This document shows, piece by piece, positions 7,016 through 12,514 of a DNA stretch of 13,948 bases. The first letter of the stretch is position 1. The number at the start of each line of letters is the position of its first letter. The DNA is taken from the NCBI GenBank assembly GCA_045605745.1, contig JAZUQN010000044.1, forward strand, positions 1-13,948. Reading direction: 5' to 3'. A model generated the notes under the pieces. The model saw nothing but the letters and a program-made list of their open reading frames with translations, was not told the origin of the DNA and ran no database searches. The position numbers and the translations under genes are program-made. This stretch comes from SIG710 sp045605745. Lineage in GTDB: Bacteria > Bacillota > Clostridia > Oscillospirales > CAG-272.

Positions 7016-8569
7016 TCAATTTTTCATGGGCTCTCCCCATTTTTTCTTTAAATATTTCTTTTCTTCCGGCGAGGCTTTTCTATAGTCCTCCCATTGAGAT
7101 GTCGACCACTGGACTTTTTGCGCAGCTTGCAATTTTTGATAGCGTTGCTGCGGTCTCACGAAGTGAGCAATGGCAAGGGCCATAACACAGTCATCGTGTG
7201 CACCTTCCTCTGCTTCGGGTCTGAATTTCTCATTTCTGACAAATGTTTGCATTTCTTCAAGAGTAGTTCGATCATTTATAAGCGTGATATCATCTCGAAC
7301 AACCTTGATAAGCTCGCTTATAATCATCGGCCTTGTCTTTTTGGTCGTAACAAAGCCAAAAGCCTTCTTTGTTTTGTGTGTATAACTATCAACCGTCTCC
7401 CTAACATAAAGATTGGGATATTCCAGCTTTTCAAGAACTGCCGTTGGATAGGTTGAGTAGTTATTTTCAAGTGCTACAAGAGCTTCACCATAGAAAATAC
7501 CGAGGCAATAGACCTGCATAGCATATAGATCTTCGTCAAATGTATGCCTAAGGGTGCACACCTGCCGACCGTCTCTGTTGTCGATAACCTGAGCAACAAA
7601 GCTGTCGCTGCCCTCTCCGGCAGTATCACCGCCAATGACATAGGGGACACCATCCTCGGGGGTATAATAGATCCTGATAAAGCCGTCAACCTCATCTTCA
7701 ACAAAGTTGATGTTGGTGATAGTGCTGCCGTCATAATCAAATTCAAAGCGGCCTTGCATTTTGATTTTTGGAACGTTTGCAAGCCTGATAGCAACAGCCT
7801 TGGAATTAAATACACTCTTGCCGGTAACACCCCAAAAGCCGAGGCAGTATACTTCGTAATAGTATTCGTCTATATACTTAAAAGCCTCGAGCACAGCCTT
7901 CGCTTCCGCATCGAGAAAACGATTATCAAGGTATGTGCTCTCATGGGTAAGGATCTTCTTTTTCTCCTTTTCGGGGAGATTTTCCATGTCAAAGAAGCGC
8001 TTTTTAAGCCAGTGATGAATCGATATAGGGTTGAATGACAAAATGATCTGCTTATAATATGCGGTCTTTCCACGAAGACGAATATCAAGCTGATTAAAAT
8101 CAGCCTCGGCAATTTCAGAAGCCTCTTCTATCCAAATGCCGGTGATGTTGTAAATCGATTTCAGCTTTTCAACATCGTCAAGACCTGCAAAAAGGATCTC
8201 AGAGCCATTTTTAAAGCTGATCCGCATATCACCTTTGTTTATCTTGTAGCCGCATCCTTTGTAGTGCTCTGCAAGCTGACCCGACAGCTGAGAAAAGCAG
8301 CTTTCACGAAGCGTTCTTGCAACCTTTCTGCAAACAAGAAAACGGTGTCCGGGCTCGCTTATGCACCTTTCAAGAATTTTTCGCCCAACAAATATGCTTT
8401 TTCCCGAGCCGCCGCCGCCCTTGAGAACAAGATATCTGTGCTTATCCTCAAAAAGCGGCAAAAAGGTCTCGTTGTTTGTGTTTACAAGCTTTTTGTACCA
8501 AGTGGCAAGTACGGCGAGAGCGTTTACATCAACGCTGTATTCAGCCGTTTTGGGCTTATTCATCGTCAT
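7016..8569 (-). CDS. terminase large subunit (ATPase and nuclease)
   Basis: 517 aa packaging motor. The ATPase domain carries a Walker A P-loop GGGGSGKS (51-58), a Walker B-like strand GIWIEEASE (144-152) with adjacent acidic residues, and a coupling motif LSFNPIS (177-183). The nuclease domain carries the expected acidic residues: GGDTAGEGSDS with Asp315, an ALENN strand with Glu368, and HDD at 458-460, forming the RNase H-like metal site that cuts concatemers. ATG at 8569 overlaps the small-subunit stop by one base (TAATG), with GAGGA upstream, so the two are translationally coupled. MNKP at 8563 is an alternative start. Sequence style matches the PBSX-type large-terminase group of Firmicutes phages. 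All key residues are present, so it should be active. Confidence 0.95.
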   Translation of the reverse strand: MTMNKPKTAEYSVDVNALAVLATWYKKLVNTNNETFLPLFEDKHRYLVLKGGGGSGKSIFVGRKILERCISEPGHRFLVCRKVARTLRESCFSQLSGQLAEHYKGCGYKINKGDMRISFKNGSEILFAGLDDVEKLKSIYNITGIWIEEASEIAEADFNQLDIRLRGKTAYYKQIILSFNPISIHHWLKKRFFDMENLPEKEKKKILTHESTYLDNRFLDAEAKAVLEAFKYIDEYYYEVYCLGFWGVTGKSVFNSKAVAIRLANVPKIKMQGRFEFDYDGSTITNINFVEDEVDGFIRIYYTPEDGVPYVIGGDTAGEGSDSFVAQVIDNRDGRQVCTLRHTFDEDLYAMQVYCLGIFYGEALVALENNYSTYPTAVLEKLEYPNLYVRETVDSYTHKTKKAFGFVTTKKTRPMIISELIKVVRDDITLINDRTTLEEMQTFVRNEKFRPEAEEGAHDDCVMALAIAHFVRPQQRYQKLQAAQKVQWSTSQWEDYRKASPEEKKYLKKKWGEPMKN

Positions 8570-9132
8570 TATTCGTCTTCCTCATTTTCGGGAAGAGCAT
8601 CGGGAATATCTAAATTTCCGTTTTTAAGGTCGGCAATCATTGCCATTTTTTCCGAAAGAGAAAGACCGGCCAGCGCATCTCTCGTTTCATCACCAAGATC
8701 AACGGTTTTCTTGTCTCGCCATCCGTAGTTGTTTTGGAGGTTGAATATGACCCCCTGCAGAGATCCCTTTTCTCTCGTCACAAGAACCTCGCGAAGATAT
8801 GCTTCCATGCGCATTTGGGTTCTCTTGCATATCGGCGCAAAATCCGGGTGCTTTTCTGCATTGCAATAATTCTCCCAAGTTGTGTCACTTATGTTCAGAA
8901 AAAGGCAAAGACTCATAACATCCGGCGGCGATATGAACACCGTTTTTTCAATCATATCTCCGTCAATGTCGGTTAGAATAGTTCCGTCAGGGCCTTTAAA
9001 TGGCTCCTTATAGGATATCGATGAGAAGTATTTGTTAACTAGGGCTTCAAGATCCGAGGCATTTTTAATTGCCATCGGTCTACCGCGTTTCTTTTTTGCC
9101 TTTTTCACCGTTTCGGGCGGCAAAATTGTCAT
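8569..9132 (-). CDS. terminase small subunit (P22 gp3-like)
   Basis: 187 aa from ATG at 9132. The N-terminus has a basic KKAKKKRGRP AT-hook-like segment, then a helical core (NASDLEALVNKYF) and a region with PPDVMSLCLFLNISDTTWEN that reads as a helix-turn-helix-like DNA-recognition segment. A conserved-looking GVIFNLQNNYGWRDK motif follows before a helical C-terminus. This layout is that of the gp3-type packaging proteins, which recognise the packaging site and regulate the large subunit. An acidic C-terminal tail (ENEEDE) abuts the coupled large-terminase start. The ATG at 9132 has only a weak ribosome binding site. A much stronger one lies upstream at 9181-9189 and fits a non-canonical ATC start at 9174, which would add 14 residues in frame. 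Confidence 0.87.
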   Translation of the reverse strand: MTILPPETVKKAKKKRGRPMAIKNASDLEALVNKYFSSISYKEPFKGPDGTILTDIDGDMIEKTVFISPPDVMSLCLFLNISDTTWENYCNAEKHPDFAPICKRTQMRMEAYLREVLVTREKGSLQGVIFNLQNNYGWRDKKTVDLGDETRDALAGLSLSEKMAMIADLKNGNLDIPDALPENEEDE

Positions 9133-9202
9133 GTTTTCATCTATTTTCTTTCCTATTTCGCCTGTTTTTTTGATATATCTTCACCTCTCCACTAAAAGGA
9201 AT

Positions 9203-9232
9203 CGCATATGCGCATACATGCGCAGCGTGCGC
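9203..9232. promoter_or_regulatory. overlapping palindrome cluster upstream of terminase
   Basis: Three overlapping inverted repeats lie in 30 bases: CGCATATGCG (9203-9212, perfect), TGCGCAT-AC-ATGCGCA (9209-9224, perfect 7-bp arms), and GCGCA-GCG-TGCGC (9220-9232, 5-bp arms). They are much more GC-rich than the flanks. The place between terminator and terS suggests an operator or activator site for late transcription, or part of the packaging recognition site, which in many phages lies in or beside terS. It sits in the probable terS leader, so RNA structure is a third option. Confidence 0.5.
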
Positions 9233-9321
9233 CTTGCCGTTCCAAATAATTCTGCACTTGTTTTTGTGCTATAGCCGCGCACACCCCTCCCACACGTGCT
9301 TTGATGCGGTGTTTTCCCAAC

Positions 9322-9360
9322 AAAAAAAGGGCAAGAAAGCACTTTTTTGCTTCTTGCCCA
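9322..9360 (-). terminator. intrinsic terminator ending the early operon
   Basis: On the minus strand GGGCAAGAA (9359-9351) pairs perfectly with TTCTTGCCC (9337-9329), giving nine base pairs. The loop includes GC/GC closing bases, and TTTTTTT (9328-9322) follows directly. The hairpin lies about 57 bases past the stop of the HTH gene at 9417. It should stop transcripts from the replication module before terminase, so late genes would need their own promoter or antitermination. Confidence 0.85.
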
Positions 9361-9416
9361 CATTCTATCAAAAAATTTGGTTGCACTACTCACCTCTTTT
9401 GAGAGGAAAACACTTT

Positions 9417-9791
9417 TTATTCGATATCCAGTCCCTTAGCACTTGCCACAGCCTTTCTCGCTTCTCTAAGCCATAAATAGGCCTGCTTTTCCGACACATG
9501 ATAATCAATCGAAAAGCGCCTCACTCTCGCAGATACATCACCACGGCGCAGACTTCTTTTCGGTTGCACAAAATAAACTGCCGAGAGAACATCCGCTATA
9601 TGTTTTTTGCCACCGTTCTGACAATGCTCAAGATATGAGTGAACGATCTGGATGTCTATAAGTATCGGTTTGTGCCGTATCGTGATATTTTCTCCAATCA
9701 AGTCTCGTACTTTTTCAGCATCCCTGCAGCCCCATGCTGCATAGGTTCTGAACATATGTGTTGCATAATCTCTATAATCTTCTTTTTTCAT
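9417..9791 (-). CDS. small helix-turn-helix protein, candidate late-gene regulator
   Basis: 124 aa. The ATG at 9791 sits four bases after GAGGAGG, which decides it over an upstream TTG at 9806. Residues about 1-80 are helical with a His/Cys-containing middle (HSYLEHCQNGGKKH, 51-64) of unknown role. The basic C-terminal part, RARVRRFSIDYHVSEKQAYLWLREAR-like (about 88-112), reads as a sigma-70 region 4-like or ArpU/RinA-type helix-turn-helix, with VSEKQAYLWLREAR as second and recognition helices. Size, basic HTH and its place as the last gene before the early terminator, facing terS, match late-transcription activators of Firmicutes phages. I see no family-defining motif, so regulator is inference from HTH plus context. 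Confidence 0.6.
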   Translation of the reverse strand: MKKEDYRDYATHMFRTYAAWGCRDAEKVRDLIGENITIRHKPILIDIQIVHSYLEHCQNGGKKHIADVLSAVYFVQPKRSLRRGDVSARVRRFSIDYHVSEKQAYLWLREARKAVASAKGLDIE

Positions 9792-9802
9792 TTTTCCTCC
9801 TC

Positions 9803-10249
9803 TCAAAATGGCAGGTCATCATCGCTGTTGATATTCTCAAAATCTTCTGCACTGCAATGTGAGCTTGCCAAAGGAGCAGGCCTTTCTGCTTTTTCTGTCG
9901 TTCCTGCTGCGTTTTCTGTTTTTGAATCTACAAAAGAGATTTCATCCGCTATGATCTCGGTTATATATCGCTTTGTACCTTCGTGGTCAATATATGAGCG
10001 GTTTTGAAGCGTACCCACAACAAATATTGCCGAGCCTCGCCGAAAAAACTTATAAGCAAAATCCGCAAGATTGCGCCATGCTATAACTTTAAAAAAGTCT
10101 GCCACGACTCTGCCTTCTTTGTCTTGGATGCGCCTATTCACTGCAACGGTGAAGCTCGTTACCGATGTACCGTCTGTGGTTTGCTTGTTTTCGGGATCTG
10201 CCGTCAGTCTGCCGCCTAGCATAATTCTGTTAAAATTAAAATTTGACAT
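9803..10249 (-). CDS. ssb: single-stranded DNA-binding protein
   Basis: 148 aa with the standard bacterial/phage SSB layout. An N-terminal OB-fold spans about residues 1-108, with the RIMLGGRLTADPE start, VTSFTVAVNRR strand, DFFKVIAWRNLADFAYKFF core and GSAIFVVGTLQNRSY strand. A disordered linker follows, and the acidic tip DDDLPF recruits host replication and repair partners in bacterial SSBs. ATG at 10249 has AAGGA about ten bases upstream; the stop is 12 bases before the next gene. It lies downstream of the HUH initiator, consistent with coating single-stranded DNA produced during rolling-circle or strand-displacement replication. Internal sequence is intact and the call is firm. Confidence 0.96.
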   Translation of the reverse strand: MSNFNFNRIMLGGRLTADPENKQTTDGTSVTSFTVAVNRRIQDKEGRVVADFFKVIAWRNLADFAYKFFRRGSAIFVVGTLQNRSYIDHEGTKRYITEIIADEISFVDSKTENAAGTTEKAERPAPLASSHCSAEDFENINSDDDLPF

Positions 10250-10280
10250 ATCTGCTTTTCCTTTCTCTGTTTTTTATCAT

Positions 10281-10392
10281 TGCGTAAAATTTTAAGCCTC
10301 CATTCGCCCCGGGGGATAGGCAGGGCCGGCAAAAAGGTTTCTATTTGAGGAGATAAAAAGGTGGACAAATTTTCGTCTTAAAATTTTACGCA
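10281..10392. repeat. perfect 16-bp inverted repeat around an 80-bp core (origin or operator candidate)
   Basis: TGCGTAAAATTTTAAG (10281-10296) is the exact reverse complement of CTTAAAATTTTACGCA (10377-10392), with 80 bases between. Each arm contains its own palindrome, TAAAATTTTA. The core has a GC-rich part with two more palindromes, CCCCGGGG (10307-10314) and GCCGGC (10325-10330), then an A/T-rich part. It fills the gap between the HUH initiator and ssb. Initiator-bound origins often combine AT-rich arms and a structured nick region, and they often lie next to the initiator gene. An operator controlling ssb is the alternative. Confidence 0.6.
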
Positions 10393-10407
10393 TTTACAAG
10401 GGAATTT

Positions 10408-10439
10408 AAAGCCGATACATATTCGGCTTTTTCTTTCAG
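10408..10439. terminator. hairpin after the replication initiator, stronger on the plus strand
   Basis: AAAGCCGA (10408-10415) pairs with TCGGCTTT (10423-10430) across a 7-base loop. On the plus strand the stem runs into TTTTTCTTT, a good intrinsic terminator. On the minus strand, which carries the genes, it is followed only by AAATT, so stopping would be weak. It may limit antisense transcription into the initiator gene, act as a weak bidirectional terminator between rep and ssb, or be an origin hairpin, given the inverted repeat alongside. Confidence 0.5.
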
Positions 10440-11258
10440 CTAAGAGCTGATCTCTTCAAATTCTTTTTTTATTTTTTTATATTCGGGAGATCTCTCTCCA
10501 AGCTGTTTCATTTGATAATAAAGGTTTTCTTTTGTGATTTTTACATATATATAATGGAGGAATCCAAATTCGTTTCTTTTTGCACTTATAAGAATATAAC
10601 CGTGCGGTCGCCTTGGGGGCTTGTCCTCGGTGTAGTTTTTTTTTATTTCTGTCGCTTCATCGCCCTCGGGGGCTTTCATGTTTCTGGAAGCCATATAATA
10701 ATGACCTCCCTGTTCCGGGGTATAGTGATCAAATATGTAATATGCCAAGGCCGTCCAATCGCAACCGTGATCTATCTTTGAGCCTTTTCCATCGTCATAA
10801 TAATTGTGCTCTCGAAGATGAGAGCAGCTCTCAAGCTTCCCATAGCTCCAGATCCGCTCGATCTCGTTTTCCGAAATGCCCTCGCTGATCATGTGCATAT
10901 GAAAACGGTGAGTGCTCTTTCCGCGTCCGTAGCATATCACTATCCTCGCATCCGGATAATAATATTTTAGGCGGCGGTAAAAGCACTTGCGCACCCACTT
11001 AGCTTCCTCATGGCTGTGTATTTCATTTTCTCTATCAAAAGTAAGCGTAGAATAAAGTGCTTTTGTCGAAAATGTTTCATTGACCATTCGTGCGAAGCGT
11101 CTCCTTGCAATACCAAAGCGGTGAGCCGCCCTCTCATCCTCGGTCTTGAAACGTACCCGAGGCGAGCTTTTCTTTATTTCTTTCACTCTTTCAGACACAC
11201 TGTAAACTATCTTTTCCAGCACTGCGCCCGAATATATGTTTTTCATCACTCGCCTCAT
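10440..11258 (-). CDS. HUH-type rolling-circle replication initiator
   Basis: 272 aa. ATG at 11258 has AAAGGA eight bases upstream. Key landmarks of an HUH endonuclease are visible in order: an early strand ALYSTLTFD (67-75) as motif 1; HRFHMHMI (117-124) with His120-Met-His122 as the metal-binding HUH pair; and WTALAYYIFDHY (168-179), where Tyr173 or Tyr174 on a helix is the likely nicking tyrosine. The overall pattern resembles the phage/plasmid replication-associated ORF2/G2P group, with basic N- and C-terminal flanks. It should nick one strand at an origin, stay covalently attached through tyrosine, and prime rolling-circle synthesis. The next gene encodes SSB, and the gap between holds an origin-like inverted repeat. 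A relaxase or transposase role is less likely because no mobilisation or transposon ends are seen. Confidence 0.82.
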   Translation of the reverse strand: MRRVMKNIYSGAVLEKIVYSVSERVKEIKKSSPRVRFKTEDERAAHRFGIARRRFARMVNETFSTKALYSTLTFDRENEIHSHEEAKWVRKCFYRRLKYYYPDARIVICYGRGKSTHRFHMHMISEGISENEIERIWSYGKLESCSHLREHNYYDDGKGSKIDHGCDWTALAYYIFDHYTPEQGGHYYMASRNMKAPEGDEATEIKKNYTEDKPPRRPHGYILISAKRNEFGFLHYIYVKITKENLYYQMKQLGERSPEYKKIKKEFEEISS

Positions 11259-11275
11259 GGCTTTTTCCTTTCAAA

Positions 11276-11455
11276 TTAACTTTTATCAAAAAGTTGTGCT
11301 ATTTTATCACTAAGATCGTTTCTAATTGCACTTCCGAGCATCAATAATATCATAGAAATAAGCACTGCTGCCTCTGTTTTGTCCGAGCAGCTTTCGGCGC
11401 TTTGTATCAATATAGTTTCGATCTTCTCATATGCCGATTTAATTTTTTCTTCCAT
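11276..11455 (-). CDS. 59-aa small protein, possible membrane segment
   Basis: I take ATG at 11455 (MEEKIKSAYEK) as start; it lies 23 bases after the stop of the upstream gene and has only a weak GGGT-like site. A GTG at 11512 would extend the frame by 19 residues but overlaps the upstream coding end and has its GAGGA too close. The protein is helical: a charged amphipathic N-terminal half, then a hydrophobic run AAVLISMILLMLGSAI (about 29-44), then a charged C-terminus. The hydrophobic run is short for a membrane helix and could equally be a dimerisation helix. Family not recognised. Position just before the replication initiator suggests an early gene. Confidence 0.5.
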   Translation of the reverse strand: MEEKIKSAYEKIETILIQSAESCSDKTEAAVLISMILLMLGSAIRNDLSDKIAQLFDKS

Positions 11456-11478
11456 ACTCTTGCCATACCCACTTCTGC

Positions 11479-11745
11479 TTATAACATTAGTTTGTTTAAC
11501 TCTCTCATACACCGGTCCTCATCTTCTTTTCTTGCAAATCTAATCGCAGAGCAAGGGGCCGTGGTCACAGAGTTTGCAAAGCGATCGAGGCAGGTGGCGA
11601 AAGCTTCTGTTCCACCGCTTCGCTTTTTTCGATAACCAAATTCGCAAATACATTTATAATCTGCAAATACATGCTTTACCTCATCTATTTCAAGACTTAC
11701 CATAACACCGGCACCAAATGCCCAGTATGCTTCTTGTTCCGTCAT
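11479..11745 (-). CDS. 88-aa unknown early protein
   Basis: Start ATG at 11745 (MTEQEAYWAFGAGVM) overlaps the stop of the preceding small gene as ATGA, so translation is probably coupled. The frame is open further up, but that stretch reads through a better-supported small gene and is rejected. The sequence is compact: a helical, aromatic N-terminus, a strand-like VKHVFADYKCICEFGYRKKRSGG centre, and a basic/acidic C-terminus. It has four cysteines (32, 34, 52, 65) and one near the end, without a clear zinc-ribbon spacing. No family recognised. Likely an early accessory protein of the replication module. Confidence 0.6.
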   Translation of the reverse strand: MTEQEAYWAFGAGVMVSLEIDEVKHVFADYKCICEFGYRKKRSGGTEAFATCLDRFANSVTTAPCSAIRFARKEDEDRCMRELNKLML

Positions 11746-11852
11746 ATTTTGCAAAACCCCTCTCCGAAAGCACGAAGAGCGGAAAATATAGGCTCGTTTT
11801 CGTGCCCCTTCTGTTGCTCCTCTATGAGGCTTATCAATTTTTGCATTATCAT
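11742..11852 (-). CDS. 36-aa small protein coupled to the next gene
   Basis: ATG at 11852 lies seven bases after AAGGAG, an excellent ribosome binding site, and a second in-frame ATG follows two codons later. The frame ends at a TGA overlapping the next ATG (ATGA). The product starts MIMQKLISLIEEQQ, has an amphipathic helical first half, and ends AFGEGFCKI. A strong initiation site plus tight overlap is typical of real phage mini-genes. It may act as a protein in its own right or mainly as a leader that sets translation of the downstream gene. No family recognised. Confidence 0.6.
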   Translation of the reverse strand: MIMQKLISLIEEQQKGHENEPIFSALRAFGEGFCKI

Positions 11853-11951
11853 TTTCTTTCTCCTTTTCCGCTTTTTGAAAAAAGCTTGGCAAAAACTTTC
11901 AATACCGTGTTTATTTGTTTTAACTGTTTGCCCGATCTCGGTCCGGGTTTT

Positions 11952-12149
11952 TCAACCGAATCTCGTATTCCAAGCTTCTGCAGCCTCCTCCGGAGTATCG
12001 AACCAACGATATATCAGTTCTCCGACACACATTTTAGTTCCGCTGCAACTCGCCTTGTAACGGGCTCCCTCATTACTCTCTTTTATCTCTCCGGGACTGC
12101 CGCAGAAAGGACATTTTTTTAGTAAAATTTCTTTATTTATGTTTCTCAT
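11952..12149 (-). CDS. Lar-like zinc-ribbon protein (restriction alleviation family pattern)
   Basis: 65 aa. ATG at 12149 lies two bases after the upstream stop, with GGAG nine bases before it. It shows the Lar-type pattern: LKKCPFCGSPGEI near the N-terminus, a variable middle with two further cysteines (about 35 and 41), and a C-terminal RWFDTPEEAAEAWNTR, very like the ...TEEEAIEAWNRR ending of this family. The fold is a small zinc ribbon. Rac-prophage Lar modulates host type I restriction, but most phage members with this pattern are untested, so I call the family and not the function. Location in the early region fits an anti-host or accessory role. Confidence 0.75.
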   Translation of the reverse strand: MRNINKEILLKKCPFCGSPGEIKESNEGARYKASCSGTKMCVGELIYRWFDTPEEAAEAWNTRFG

Positions 12150-12151
12150 TG

Positions 12152-12511
12152 TCAGTTACTCCAATAACCAATCTCCGTCTGCGTTTTCTTGCTCTCTGAT
12201 CGCTCGATCTTAACTCCGCCTTCGCTTCCTCGGACAAATTTTGCCTTTATACCGCAGCCGAGAAGTGCGGTGCAAGAGATAAGTTTTCGCTCTGCAACAT
12301 TATCTGCGAGCTTTTTGAGTGTCATAAGCTCATTTTCCGAAACAGGCTCATAACCGGCATCGGTACAAAACATACCGAAAAGTGCTTCAATGGCCTCGTG
12401 CACCTTCACCTTCTGCTTTTCGGTTCCGATCTCGCTCTGCGCTCCCGGGCAATTGCATTCTCCGCCTGCTATAAGAACCTGGCCGCAGTGTTTACATATC
12501 TTTTCTTCCAT
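12152..12511 (-). CDS. 119-aa protein with N-terminal zinc-ribbon motif
   Basis: ATG at 12511 sits seven bases after AAGGAG. The first 25 residues carry CKHCGQVLIAGGECNCPGA, a CxxC...CxC half-ribbon that probably binds zinc. The remainder holds a helical middle (VHEAIEALFGMF, ENELMTLKKLADNVAERKL), then a strand-rich KAKFVRGSEGGVKIERS part with further cysteines (about 80 and 86). The stop is two bases ahead of the Lar-like gene, so they are co-transcribed and perhaps coupled. I recognise no family. A DNA- or protein-binding accessory role is likely but unproven. Confidence 0.65.
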   Translation of the reverse strand: MEEKICKHCGQVLIAGGECNCPGAQSEIGTEKQKVKVHEAIEALFGMFCTDAGYEPVSENELMTLKKLADNVAERKLISCTALLGCGIKAKFVRGSEGGVKIERSESKKTQTEIGYWSN

Positions 12512-12514
12512 ATT

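Larger units (their letters stand above)
9133..9416. promoter_or_regulatory. early-late intergenic control region
   Basis: About 284 bases without a supported gene, the largest gap in the window. Read on the minus strand it has, in order: a short CCTCT/AGAGG hairpin (9393-9406), an intrinsic terminator (9322-9360), a G-rich stretch (about 9277-9300), a cluster of overlapping palindromes (9203-9232), and the ribosome binding site GAGAGGTGA (9189-9181) ahead of the small terminase. I do not see a convincing sigma-70 -35/-10 pair with normal spacing, so a late promoter here would probably need an activator. The nearest candidate is the HTH protein just upstream. Confidence 0.55.

Noticed and set aside
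9277..9300. G-rich stretch on the minus strand as a G-quadruplex
   Set aside because: Only two runs of three or more Gs are present, not four, so a standard quadruplex is not supported.
9181..9393. 70- and 64-codon minus-strand frames in the early-late gap
   Set aside because: Both read straight through the intrinsic terminator hairpin, lack suitable ribosome binding sites and have unusual composition.
10235..10279. 14-codon frame (MIKNREKRKS...) overlapping the ssb start
   Set aside because: No ribosome binding site and no conserved-looking content; it overlaps the real ssb initiation region.
10321..10380. Possible ssb promoter TTGTCC...TAGAAA on the minus strand
   Set aside because: Spacing is about 19 bases and both boxes are poor matches, too weak to list.
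11456..11512. GTG start extending the 59-aa gene by 19 residues
   Set aside because: It overlaps the end of the upstream gene by 34 bases and its GAGGA is only three bases from the GTG. I keep it as an alternative only.
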